Assembly: GCA_028577615.1 (NCBI GenBank)
Contig: JAJSDU010000004.1
Span: 54,653-118,652, forward strand
Reading direction: 5' to 3'
From: Nitrosomonas sp.
GTDB lineage: Bacteria > Pseudomonadota > Gammaproteobacteria > Burkholderiales > Nitrosomonadaceae
Length of the DNA stretch: 64,000 nucleotides
The notes under the pieces are model-generated. The model did no database searches and was not told the DNA's origin. It was given only the letters and a program-made list of their open reading frames with translations. Both the position numbers and the translations under genes were made by a program. The stretch's first letter is position 1. Each line of letters opens with the position of its first letter. This document shows positions 30,179 through 38,097 of the stretch, piece by piece.

Positions 30179-30851
30179 GGGAAATCGTCAGGCAATATCC
30201 AATGCCGTGAACTGTTTCAATGGGGTCATAGCCGCCGACGCGTGACAGGGCGCGTCGTAGAACATGCATATGACTGCGCAGCGTATCGCTGGTTTCCTGT
30301 GTATCTTCCCAGGCTTCCGATTCCAGTTCCTTACGGCTGAACACGCGCCCCGGTTCGCTCATCATCAATGCCAGTAACCGAACGCATTTAGGCGGCAATT
30401 TGACGTCTTTATTTTCAAAGCGGATTGAGAAAGTCTTGGGATCGTAGGTTAGATTGCCGACTTCCAGCGTGCGGTTTGCGACGCGTCCGGAATGGCGCTT
30501 GTGTAATGCGCTTAAACGGGCTTCAACTTCCTTGAGAGCAAATGGCTTGACCAGATAGTCATCCGCGCCGTGCTCAAAACCGGTCAGCTTGTCTTCCAGC
30601 GTGTCTCTTGCGGTCAGCATCAGAATCGGTGTGTCTATTCTTAATTCATTTCTGAGTTTCTGGCACAAGGCCAGTCCACTCATGCCAGGCAGGCCCAGAT
30701 CAAGCAAAATGGCGTCGAACTGCTGCGTGGCGGCGAGATGCAGCCCCACAGCGCCGTCAGCCGCGGCGTCCACGCTGTGTCCATGCGATTCAAGAAAATC
30801 ATAAAGATTGGCGGCGATCGCCATATCATCTTCAATGATCAAAATATGCAC
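30156..30851 (-). CDS. OmpR-family response regulator
   Basis: 231-residue regulator. The receiver domain (1-115) has the acidic pocket at EDD (7-9), phosphoacceptor Asp51 in LLDLGLPG, T in LMLTARD and the lysine in YLVKPF. The C-terminal winged helix (about 130-225) ends with VHGIGYCL. It is first in the operon with the sensor kinase. Targets are not evident from the window. Confidence 0.94.
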   Translation of the reverse strand: MHILIIEDDMAIAANLYDFLESHGHSVDAAADGAVGLHLAATQQFDAILLDLGLPGMSGLALCQKLRNELRIDTPILMLTARDTLEDKLTGFEHGADDYLVKPFALKEVEARLSALHKRHSGRVANRTLEVGNLTYDPKTFSIRFENKDVKLPPKCVRLLALMMSEPGRVFSRKELESEAWEDTQETSDTLRSHMHVLRRALSRVGGYDPIETVHGIGYCLTISRDKPHQD

Positions 30852-30906
30852 AATGTTACCTTTTTATAATGTCTCGATAGGCTTTATGTTACTAAGGTCT
30901 GAAATT

Positions 30907-31968
30907 CTAATGAAATTTTCGGCTCAGTGTGTGAACCGCTTCAACCAGTGCGGCGGCATTTTCCGGTGGTGTGAACTGGGATATGCCATGACCCAGGTTA
31001 AACACATGCCCGGAGCCATGACCATAGCTCGACAGTATTTTTTCCGCTTCCTGCGCGATCACTTCGGGTGAAGCAAAAAGTATTGAAGGATCGAGATTGC
31101 CCTGCAATGCCACCTTGTCGCCCACGCGGCGGCGCGCCTCGCCGATATCGATCGTCCAGTCGAGGCCGACTGCATCGCAGCCGATATCGGCGATCGTTTC
31201 CAGCCATAGACCGCCGCCTTTGGTAAATACAATATTGGGAATACGCGCATTGTTCTTTTCCCGCGTGATGCCGGCAACGATTTGCCGCATGTAGCGCAGC
31301 GAAAATTCCTGATAAGCCGAATGCGACAGCGCGCCGCCCCAGGTGTCAAAAATCATGACGGCTTGAGCGCCCGATGCGATCTGCGCATTCAGATATGCCG
31401 TGACGGCCTGGGCATTTTTATCCAGTATCTGGTGCAGCAGATCGGGGCGATTGTAGAGCATCGTCTTGATATCGCGGAAATCGGTGCCGCCACGCCCCTC
31501 CACCATATAACAGGCAAGCGTGAACGGGCTGCCGGAAAAACCGATCAGCGGCACGCGGTTATCCAGCGCCTTGCGGATTTCAGCCACGGCATCCATCACA
31601 TAACGCAGCTCGGTATCCGGATCAGGCACCCTGAGCGCACGAATCGCTTTTTCGTCCTTCAACGGCTTGTCGAACACCGGCCCTTCGCCCTGCGCGAAAC
31701 GCAGTTCCAGACCCATGGCGTCGGGAATCGTCAGGATGTCGGAAAATAAAATCGCCGCATCCAGCGGGAAACGATCCAGTGGCTGCAAAGTGACTTCGGT
31801 AGCCAGCGCCGGGGTTTTGCACAAAGTCAGAAAATCACCGGCGCGTGCGCGGGTTGCATTGTATTCGGCCAGATAACGCCCGGCCTGGCGCATCATCCAC
31901 ACGGGGGTATAGTCAACAGGCTGTTTCAGCAAGGCCCGCAGAAAAGTATCATTCTTAAGTATTGTCAT
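30907..31968 (-). CDS. hemE: Uroporphyrinogen decarboxylase
   Basis: Removes the four acetate carboxyls of uroporphyrinogen III to give coproporphyrinogen III in haem synthesis. 353 residues, normal. Family blocks: [15 protein letters not shown] near residue 21, [14 protein letters not shown] near 74, [25 protein letters not shown], and [13 protein letters not shown] at the C-terminal end. Single gene; convergent-side neighbour is the response regulator 55 bp away on the same strand. Confidence 0.97.
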   Translation of the reverse strand: MTILKNDTFLRALLKQPVDYTPVWMMRQAGRYLAEYNATRARAGDFLTLCKTPALATEVTLQPLDRFPLDAAILFSDILTIPDAMGLELRFAQGEGPVFDKPLKDEKAIRALRVPDPDTELRYVMDAVAEIRKALDNRVPLIGFSGSPFTLACYMVEGRGGTDFRDIKTMLYNRPDLLHQILDKNAQAVTAYLNAQIASGAQAVMIFDTWGGALSHSAYQEFSLRYMRQIVAGITREKNNARIPNIVFTKGGGLWLETIADIGCDAVGLDWTIDIGEARRRVGDKVALQGNLDPSILFASPEVIAQEAEKILSSYGHGSGHVFNLGHGISQFTPPENAAALVEAVHTLSRKFH

Positions 31969-32353
31969 CAGGGTATTGGTAATCGGTATTTATTGTTAGC
32001 GTCTTGCCGTTGTCCGGACGAGTGGCCAGATCAAAAAGGTGCCATAGTCGGGCCACGGCGCAAGCCCGTTATATTACCAGCGAATGGTCATGCCGTATAT
32101 TGACAATTTCGCAACCGGTTGCGGATAAGCCAGGTCGGGCTAATGTGGTTTATTCATCATGAGTTCAGCTCAGCGCGTTTATCCTCGGAACACATGAAAT
32201 CGTATTACAGAAAATAACCGGGATAGCTGTCGGTTGAAAGCGTGTTCATTTAAACTTGCCATAATAAAAAAGCGGCTATATGCTCATGAGGCATGATGAT
32301 AGATAACGCTAATAAGGATATTCATTTAATTACTTTTATAGGATGATGACGTC
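31969..32353. other. Divergent region between hemE and the glycine-zipper gene
   Basis: 385 bp without a credible gene. It contains TTGACA at 32100-32105 and, just after it, the perfect 14-bp palindrome CGCAACCGGTTGCG at 32110-32123, followed by GATAAG, so a plus-strand promoter with an operator in the spacer is possible. Nearer the downstream gene the DNA is A+T rich with TAATAAAAAAG. Confidence 0.4.
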
Positions 32354-32722
32354 ATGAAAATTAAATATGTTTTGTTGATACTTGCATTGATAACATTACA
32401 AGCCAACGCGGATAATTCAACGCTGGATGCCGCAATCGGTGGCGCGATCGGTGGCGCGGCTGGTGCAGCCATTGGCAATGAAATCGGTGGGCGTCAGGGT
32501 GCGATTGTCGGTGGTGCATTGGGTGCGGCGGCCGGGACAGCGGTCACTACAGATCACGGCCACCGTCATGCCGCACCTTATGGCGGTGGTCAGTATTATA
32601 CAGCGCCACCGGCTGGTCCTTATTACGGTGCGCCACTGGTAGATCCGCGATATGGCTACCCCGGCGGCGGACATCCAGGCTATCACTGCCCTCCTGGACA
32701 GGCCAAGAAAGGTCGATGCTGA
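32354..32722 (+). CDS. Glycine-zipper outer-membrane/periplasmic protein
   Basis: 122-residue exported protein. A signal peptide spans residues 1-20 (cut after ANA). Residues about 26-65 form a glycine zipper with repeated GGAIGGAAGAAIG and GGALGAAAG, the 2TM glycine-zipper type seen in SlyB/YMGG-like proteins. The C-terminal half is rich in His, Pro, Gly and Tyr and ends in CPPGQAKKGRC with two cysteines. No lipobox is visible. Exact role unknown; relatives act in the envelope or in stress. Confidence 0.82.
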   Translation: MKIKYVLLILALITLQANADNSTLDAAIGGAIGGAAGAAIGNEIGGRQGAIVGGALGAAAGTAVTTDHGHRHAAPYGGGQYYTAPPAGPYYGAPLVDPRYGYPGGGHPGYHCPPGQAKKGRC

Positions 32723-32788
32723 TTTCCGGTAAAGTCCGCGCGGTTAAGGATCGTTTTCCATAATCAGGTCAAAATTTTCTGAGACAAC

Positions 32789-32822
32789 ACGAAAGCCCGA
32801 TTATGCGAAGCTAATCGGGCCT
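32789..32822. repeat. Hairpin repeat, copy 1
   Basis: AAAGCCCGATTA and TAATCGGGC form a hairpin (arms 32795-32803 and 32812-32820) with the loop TGCGAAGC. The same sequence recurs at 34318-34356 with three changes. Here the right arm runs into CCTATGCGAG, so the outer part of the stem is broken. It may serve as terminator for the glycine-zipper gene. Confidence 0.7.
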
Positions 32823-32908
32823 ATGCGAGCTGATTGTAAGAACCTGTTCAAGATCTTACTGAAGAGTACATTGCTCCGATAAAATTGAATCCGGAATGCT
32901 TTTATTAT

Positions 32909-33199
32909 CTATGCAGGCTTTGCAGGTTCGGGTGAGTGTGACGGTGCATCGTTTTGAGGTGTATTCAATAGTCGGCATTTGCGGTAAACAAATTCGGGGT
33001 CTAAATCTACTCCCGTATCTCATTCGACAGTATCAAAGGCTACCCGCACCTGATTGAAGACAGTGCGATCCCTTAGCCGCCGGAAAACGCCAAAATCCAG
33101 AAATGGTTTCATATCCAAAGTACCGTGCTCACCGTTATCGAAGTCGATAGAAAGTGTGTAATCTTCAGCGGGCACAACGTGCTTTACTGATGGGTACAT
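32909..33199 (-). pseudogene. DUF2442 gene interrupted by a single TGA
   Basis: From the ATG at 33197-33199, with AGGAG eight bases upstream, the frame reads VVPAEDYTLSIDFDNGE, MKPFLDFGVFRRL and VFNQVRVAFDTVE, then TGA at 33022-33020, then DTGVDLDPEFVYRKC and on to TAG at 32911-32909. The two halves join into one DUF2442 protein of about 95 residues. The family normally has Trp after TVE, so the TGA is a one-base change from TGG. Nothing else is damaged, so the loss looks recent. DUF2442 proteins often sit beside DUF4160 partners; none is seen here. Confidence 0.8.
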
Positions 33200-33315
33200 G
33201 ATTCAATCTCCTATTGAAGCGGCTGGATTCTGAACGGCTCTTCGCCATTCATGACTAAAACACTGGGGATTGTGGGTTCTGTCAGATTGTTGTGACGTTT
33301 AAGTCACCCGGTTCA

Positions 33316-33416
33316 ACCGCCGGATGCGGAACATGGTGTATCGTGAAGCCAAAACCGCATGCCCGGTGGTGTGAGAGAGATGATGGACGCAATCGCATCA
33401 CCCTGACCCGATCACG
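33316..33416 (+). mobile_element. Possible 3'-end remnant of a group II intron
   Basis: The block has CCGCCGGATGCGG (33317-33329) able to pair with CCGCATGCCCGGTGG (about 33355-33369) with a 2-base bulge, as in intron domain V, then TGTGAGAGAG and a second hairpin (GATG near 33378 with CATC near 33398), ending CCCTGACCCGATC. The wording GCATGCCCGGTGGTGTGAGAG with a terminal CCCGAT matches, from memory, the 3' ends of bacterial group II introns. The domain V loop is longer than the standard tetraloop, and no reverse transcriptase or 5' part is present, so it is at best a scrap. Confidence 0.4.
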
Positions 33417-33430
33417 AGCTATATAAGACA

Positions 33431-33787
33431 TTAGCTCACATTAGCAGGCACAAATCGTTGAATTCTATCCAATGTATCCTGCAAGGAATTCCGGGTGATA
33501 GCCATATCGTAGTCCATTTGAAGTCCCATCCAGAACTCAGCGGTATTGCCAAAATACCGGGCCAGTCTCAGCGCGGTATCGGTAGTAATTGCGCGGCGTT
33601 CCAGTACGATATCGTTAATACGCGTGGCAGGAATCTGCAACGCCAGAGAAAGTGCGTGGGGAGTAATCTTCAACGGAACGAGAAATTCCTCCCGCAGAAT
33701 CTCGCCGGGGTGAATAGGGTGCAGCTTTCCACTTTCAGCTACATCGCTGAAATCCATGCGCTCCAGTTCTTCGATACGAATAGTCAT
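33431..33787 (-). CDS. higA: HigA-family antitoxin
   Basis: 118-residue helix-turn-helix antitoxin of a HigBA module. The family mark is HPIHPGEILREEFLVPL near residue 22, followed by the Xre-type helix-turn-helix (ALSLALQIPATRINDIV, then ALRLARYFGNTAEFWMGLQ). It binds the toxin and represses its own promoter. It starts 12 bp after higB on the same strand, the reversed order (toxin first) usual for HigBA. Confidence 0.93.
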   Translation of the reverse strand: MTIRIEELERMDFSDVAESGKLHPIHPGEILREEFLVPLKITPHALSLALQIPATRINDIVLERRAITTDTALRLARYFGNTAEFWMGLQMDYDMAITRNSLQDTLDRIQRFVPANVS

Positions 33788-33799
33788 AGCAGTTGTCCC

Positions 33800-34081
33800 T
33801 CAATGGTAATCAATAATCTCGACGTCAAATGCGTCACCTGCCTCGAATCGGAAACAAATCCACCATTGGTCGTTGACGCGGATACTCCACTGCCCATCCC
33901 GGTTGGAAGATAATTTTTCAAGCCTGTTCCCGGGTGGAATGCGCATTTCTTCAATGGAAGAAACACGATGCAGCTGTACCAGTTTCCGGCGAGCAACCTG
34001 AAGGATCTCTGGCGGAAGTCTCCTGACCTTTTCGTTGGCAAACAACGCGGCCGTTTCCTTCGTGGCGAAAGTCTTGATCAT
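33800..34081 (-). CDS. higB: HigB/RelE-like toxin (ribosome-dependent mRNA endonuclease)
   Basis: 93-residue toxin of the RelE superfamily, HigB branch. The protein starts with MIKTFATKETAALF and has the family blocks VRRLPPEILQVARRKL, LHRVSSIEEMRIPPGNRLEKL, GQWSIRVNDQWWICFRF and VEIIDYH, with the C-terminal histidine. The ATG at 34081 is chosen because family members begin here; an upstream GTG/ATG at 34174 would add 31 unrelated residues. No frame damage. First gene of the higBA pair. Confidence 0.93.
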   Translation of the reverse strand: MIKTFATKETAALFANEKVRRLPPEILQVARRKLVQLHRVSSIEEMRIPPGNRLEKLSSNRDGQWSIRVNDQWWICFRFEAGDAFDVEIIDYH

Positions 34082-34091
34082 GCTGTTAATT

Positions 34092-34112
34092 GTATAACGA
34101 CATACGTTAAAC
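34092..34112. promoter_or_regulatory. Candidate HigA operator
   Basis: GTATAACG (34092-34099) and CGTTAAAC (34105-34112) form an inverted repeat with a 5-base centre and one mismatch; the inner TAACG-ACATA-CGTTA is perfect. It begins 11 bp upstream of the higB start, where autorepression by HigA would be expected. Binding is inference. Confidence 0.5.
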
Positions 34113-34279
34113 ACCAAGCGGGATGGTTGGCGCGGCAATCTATACGGATCTATGCTTCCGCTCAGTGTTGCCAATAATGCAGTGCCCGGATTGGGATGAA
34201 AGGGTGGAGTTTTTTAGGCGTGAGGTTGCGGGAATATGGCAATGCCCCGGAATGCGGGTGTGCCGGGAAAAAGCGGTAG

Positions 34280-34306
34280 GTCGGGTTGAGCTGCGCGTAA
34301 CCCGAC
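34280..34306. repeat. REP-like palindrome
   Basis: GTCGGGTT (34280-34287) and AACCCGAC (34299-34306) are exact complements around GAGCTGCGCGT. The motif GTAGGTCGGGTTxxxxxxxCGTAACCCGAC is a common dispersed REP-type repeat in gram-negative genomes (recalled). It lies beside the hairpin repeat at 34318. Confidence 0.6.
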
Positions 34307-34317
34307 GTTATGGCGTA

Positions 34318-34356
34318 ACACGAAAGCCCGATTACGCAAAGCTAATCGGGCTTTCG
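34318..34356. repeat. Hairpin repeat, copy 2 (possible pilin terminator)
   Basis: A perfect 14-bp stem, CGAAAGCCCGATTA (34321-34334) and TAATCGGGCTTTCG (34343-34356), with loop CGCAAAGC. It shares about 30 bases with copy 1 at 32789. Downstream of pilA on the minus strand it could stop transcription, but the T tract that a rho-independent terminator needs is on the wrong side for that strand. Confidence 0.7.
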
Positions 34357-34378
34357 CGGGCTTATGAATTACGTTTTT

Positions 34379-34879
34379 TTAACAGATTGTGCCTGCAGCA
34401 CGTGTACGGCAGCCCGCAGCGGCATCAACAACCCATGTTACTCTTCCATCTGCTCCAAGAGTACCCGTATAAATTAAAGTATCACCTACAACGATACCAT
34501 TGAAAGCATTTGGTACAGCTGTTAATGTTGCAACAGCACCAGCTAGCGCTACGGTTACCCCTAGAGGATTAAATGCTGTGGGTACAGCCGGAGCAACACC
34601 TGCGGCGGGAAAGCCTGCGGTAATAGCTCCAGCGTTTGGTACGCCTGCAGCTACACCAACAGCACCGTTAAAAGCAGCAGGACCGGTACTGCAAGTACCA
34701 TCTTGTGCGCATACTTCTACAGCCAATTTGTATGGAGCCAAACCATTTACAACTTCAGTAAAACGTGCTTTCAAAGTATAGTTCTGATAAGCCGGCACTG
34801 CAATCGCAGCCAGAATACCGATAATCGCAACAACGATCATTAATTCAATCAATGTGAAACCCTTTTGTGCTTTTTGCAT
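34379..34879 (-). CDS. pilA: Type IV major pilin
   Basis: 166-residue prepilin. The short leader MQKAQKG is followed by [20 protein letters not shown], the type III signal sequence cut by PilD after Gly7, with Glu5 of the mature protein present. The C-terminal domain has two cysteine pairs (in EVCAQDGTC and the terminal [10 protein letters not shown]), the last likely forming the D-loop. The middle is rich in Ala, Gly, Val and Pro. A sigma-54 promoter and AGGAG lie upstream. Type IV pili serve twitching, attachment and DNA uptake; no other pil gene is in the window. Confidence 0.94.
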   Translation of the reverse strand: MQKAQKGFTLIELMIVVAIIGILAAIAVPAYQNYTLKARFTEVVNGLAPYKLAVEVCAQDGTCSTGPAAFNGAVGVAAGVPNAGAITAGFPAAGVAPAVPTAFNPLGVTVALAGAVATLTAVPNAFNGIVVGDTLIYTGTLGADGRVTWVVDAAAGCRTRAAGTIC

Positions 34880-34905
34880 GTTTAGTCTCCTAAAAGTTGA
34901 TCATT

Positions 34906-34920
34906 ACACACCGGGTGTGT
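34906..34920. repeat. Palindrome at the pilA 5' end
   Basis: ACACACC (34906-34912) and GGTGTGT (34914-34920) are exact complements with one base between. It lies where the predicted pilA transcript begins, so it could be a repressor site or a 5' hairpin that stabilises the mRNA. Confidence 0.45.
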
Positions 34921-34932
34921 GTATTTATCTAT

Positions 34933-34949
34933 AAGCACGAATCGTGCCA
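34933..34949 (-). promoter_or_regulatory. Sigma-54 promoter of pilA
   Basis: On the minus strand the sequence is TGGCACGATTCGTGCTT, compared with the consensus TGGCAC-N5-TTGC. The -24 box is perfect, the -12 box has one mismatch, and GG and GC are exactly 10 bases apart. The start of transcription would be about 34922, some 43 bases before the ATG. RpoN/PilR control of pilA is well known in other proteobacteria. Confidence 0.8.
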
Positions 34950-35004
34950 GTTTCTTAAAACGCTAAAATAGATGTTGATAAAGTATTTTTCCCGCAGGCT
35001 TTTT

Positions 35005-37827
35005 CTAATCGCCGAAAACTTCCTCCCATAACCGGATAACCGCCGCGCGGCCGTCTTTCAGGTGCTGTTTTTCCATCGCGGTAAAAGCCAATGCGGCATG
35101 ATCCGCGCTGTTTTCTCCCGACAGTTCGCTGTCGCTGTTGAGGCGCTGGCGGTGCTGGATGCGCCGGTATTCGCGGTAGGCGATGCGACAATTTTCGGCA
35201 CTTTGTGACGCAATCAGTCCCAATTCCGCCGCCAGTTTCAGCAACGCGATATTGCCGATATTGCCGGTCAATTCAGGATGCTGGCGCGCGAATCCCAGAA
35301 CCAGATATTGTACGATGAATTCAACGTCAATAATGCCGCCGCGGTCGCGTTTGATGTCGAACAGGACGGTTGAACCTGAATCCGGGCTGGGATGCGCGTC
35401 GCGCATTTTTTCGCGCATGACCAGGATATCCTGTTTGAGTTTGCTTAGATCGCGTGGCTGACAGAGGATTTCTTTCCGTGTGGATTCAAACGCCTGTCCC
35501 GTGATGGCATCGCCTGCGACAAATCGCGCGCGGGTCAGCGCCTGATGCTCCCATACCCAGGCCTGGTTGCGCTGATATTGCGCAAAGGCCTCGATGGAGT
35601 GCACCAGCAATCCGCTGTTGCCATTCGGGCGTAACCGCAGGTCGGTGGCATAAAGCAATCCGGCCGAGGTATGGCTGTTCAGCCACACATTGATGCTTTG
35701 CGCGAGCCGGGTGTAGTTCTCCGGTGCGTCCGGATGATTGTCGTCATAGAGAAAGATAATATCCAGATCGGAAGCGTATCCCAGTTCCTTGCCGCCCAGT
35801 TTGCCATAGCCGATGATGGCCAGTTGCGGTTTGTCGCGGTGCTGTTTTCGCAGACCGTTCCAGGCCAGATCAAGAACGGTTTCCAGAACCAGATCCGCCA
35901 GCGCGGTCAGGTGGTCGCTCAGTGTTTCGAGCTGCATTACGCCTTCAAGGTCGCTGACCAGCAGTTGGAAGACCTGCGCGTGCTGAAAGTGACGCAAGTG
36001 GTCCATTTGCCACCCGATCACGTCGCTTTTCGGTTTGTTGACGTGGTTGAGCTGATCGATCAGTTCATTCTTGCGCGCGTTCCAGTCCGGCAGAGGGTTG
36101 GGTTCCTTGTGCCGCAGCAGCTCATCCAGCAGGATGGGGTGCCGGCCCAGATAATCGCTCGCCCATTGACTGATGCTGATCAGCTTGGCGACGCGCGGCA
36201 ATGTATCGGGATGTTCCAGCAGCAATGTCAGATACGATGCCGGCGAGGATTTCTCCGGGCTGATGATTTCCAGTAATTTCAGCATGCGTTCGAGCGTGAT
36301 TTCAACCGGCGGGAACCGGGCGATCACTTCGATCAGCGCGGGCATGAGCATGTTGATTTTTTGCCGACTGGATTCCGGCAGTTGGTGATAAAAGTGGCTT
36401 TGGTGGAACTGTTGCAGCCTGCCGGAGATTTTAACGGGTTCAGCGAAACCCAGAGTGCTGAGCTGCGATGTCGCCGCTTCTGTTTTGGCCGTATCGCTGG
36501 TTTGTGTCTGCCAGAGTTGTGACAGCACATCATGCGCGGGTGATTTTTTTGGCGCTGCAAGAATGAATTCAAAGTGATGCGTGACATTCATGCGGTGTGC
36601 GTCCAGATGATGCATGAAACTGCCGTAATCCTCGAAACCCATGGCATCGGCGATTCGTTGCTGATCATCCGGATTGCCGGGCAGTGTCTGGGTTTGCTGG
36701 TCGTCCAGGTATTGCAGGCGATGTTCCAGCCTGCGCAGGAAATGATAGGCATCGACCAGCTCTGTGACCGTCTGGTGCGGCAACTGCTGTTTCTTCTGCA
36801 GGCGTTGCAAAACCTCCAGTGTTGGCCGGACGCACAGATCGACATCCCGTCCGCCGCGTATCAGCTGGAAAACCTGCGTGACGAATTCGATTTCACGGAT
36901 ACCGCCCGGACCCAGTTTGATATTGTCATGCATTTCCCGCCGCTCCACTTCCTTTCTCAGTTGCATATGCAGGCGGCGCATCGATTCATAGGCATCGAAA
37001 TCAAGGTATTTGCGAAATACAAATGGCCTGACAATCTGTTCCATCAGGCGGGATTCGTCCTCGGCATCAGGCAGCCCGGCGACAACACGCCCTTTGATCC
37101 AGGCATGGCGCTCCCATTCGCGTCCCTGGGTTTTGAAATATTCATTGAGCATGTCAAAGCTGATGGCGAGCGGACTGTTTTCGCCGTGCGGCCGCAGTCG
37201 CATATCGACCCTGAATACATAGCCGTCAATGGTGTAGTCGCTTAGACTGGCGATCAGTTTGCGTCCAAGGCGTGCGAAGAATTCATGGTTGGAAACCGGT
37301 TTTCTTCCGTTTGTTTCACCGTCTTCCGGATAAACAAAAATCAGGTCAATGTCGGAAGAGGCATTGAGCTCACGCCCACCCAGTTTGCCCATGGCGACCA
37401 CGAGCAGGGATTGTTTCCGGTTACTGGTTTTGCCAACTGGAATGCCGAAGCGACCGGGCTCGGCAAGCCAGTGATAATGATGCTGCAGGGAAAAATTGAT
37501 ACTGATTTCAGCCAGATCGGTCATGGTGCGCATGACTTCGGCGAGATCGGCGAATCCACCGACATCCCGAGTGATGAGTCTCAACATGACGTGCTTGCGC
37601 AATAACCGGAGCACGCAGTTGAGATCTGTTTCATCCTTGATGGATGACCGGTGATGCTGCAGGAAATTTTCCATCTCACAGCGCTGAAACGTTTTTTCCA
37701 GATTGCTGAGTAAAATTGCCTTGTCCGCTGGATTTCCGTGTAACATCCGCTGCATGTAGCGGCTGAAAGTCAGGGCTTTTTCAAGTGCAGGATGAGCTGT
37801 GGCGTCGATTGTGTTATTCATGAGCAT
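35005..37827 (-). CDS. glnE: Glutamine-synthetase adenylyltransferase / deadenylase
   Basis: Bifunctional enzyme that adds AMP to glutamine synthetase when nitrogen is plentiful and removes it when scarce. 940 residues, normal. It has two nucleotidyltransferase domains, each with the G-K-L-G-G and D-x-D pattern: MGKLGGRELNASSDIDL near residue 170 (deadenylase) and GYGKLGGKELGYASDLDII near 670 (adenylase). Both sites are intact. In many betaproteobacteria a large yhdP gene lies between glnE and the nitrilase gene; here only 270 bp separate them. Confidence 0.97.
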   Translation of the reverse strand: MLMNNTIDATAHPALEKALTFSRYMQRMLHGNPADKAILLSNLEKTFQRCEMENFLQHHRSSIKDETDLNCVLRLLRKHVMLRLITRDVGGFADLAEVMRTMTDLAEISINFSLQHHYHWLAEPGRFGIPVGKTSNRKQSLLVVAMGKLGGRELNASSDIDLIFVYPEDGETNGRKPVSNHEFFARLGRKLIASLSDYTIDGYVFRVDMRLRPHGENSPLAISFDMLNEYFKTQGREWERHAWIKGRVVAGLPDAEDESRLMEQIVRPFVFRKYLDFDAYESMRRLHMQLRKEVERREMHDNIKLGPGGIREIEFVTQVFQLIRGGRDVDLCVRPTLEVLQRLQKKQQLPHQTVTELVDAYHFLRRLEHRLQYLDDQQTQTLPGNPDDQQRIADAMGFEDYGSFMHHLDAHRMNVTHHFEFILAAPKKSPAHDVLSQLWQTQTSDTAKTEAATSQLSTLGFAEPVKISGRLQQFHQSHFYHQLPESSRQKINMLMPALIEVIARFPPVEITLERMLKLLEIISPEKSSPASYLTLLLEHPDTLPRVAKLISISQWASDYLGRHPILLDELLRHKEPNPLPDWNARKNELIDQLNHVNKPKSDVIGWQMDHLRHFQHAQVFQLLVSDLEGVMQLETLSDHLTALADLVLETVLDLAWNGLRKQHRDKPQLAIIGYGKLGGKELGYASDLDIIFLYDDNHPDAPENYTRLAQSINVWLNSHTSAGLLYATDLRLRPNGNSGLLVHSIEAFAQYQRNQAWVWEHQALTRARFVAGDAITGQAFESTRKEILCQPRDLSKLKQDILVMREKMRDAHPSPDSGSTVLFDIKRDRGGIIDVEFIVQYLVLGFARQHPELTGNIGNIALLKLAAELGLIASQSAENCRIAYREYRRIQHRQRLNSDSELSGENSADHAALAFTAMEKQHLKDGRAAVIRLWEEVFGD

Positions 37828-38097
37828 GCCGGAATAGTGGTGAGCGGACAGGTTTCGTGCTGACGAAGATTGAACAAATGGATAATGATCATTGAAAATA
37901 GAATCAAGCCAGCGTTAAATGCTAAAATGTCCGATTTGAAAGATTTGCCGCTTGACATGGAATGGCTGAGAATAACGAAAAGGTCGGTAAGATTGGGAAA
38001 TCTTTTTTTGCAGGTTTGTGGGAACGCACATTTTTTGCATTACGCCCGGTATTTATTGGAACGGATTATAGTATAGCTAAACGAAACGAGTTTGAAG
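37828..38097. other. Divergent gap between glnE and the nitrilase gene
   Basis: No recognised gene. A 47-codon frame (37962-38105, plus) starts MAENNEKVGKIGK and ends overlapping the nitrilase start; it has no good ribosome binding site and I do not recognise it. GATAATGATCATTG near 37881 weakly resembles a Fur half-site array. Confidence 0.35.

Noticed and set aside
36574-37245. Open frame of 223 codons opposite glnE
   Set aside because: Shadow of the GlnE coding frame; no ribosome binding site and no recognisable protein.
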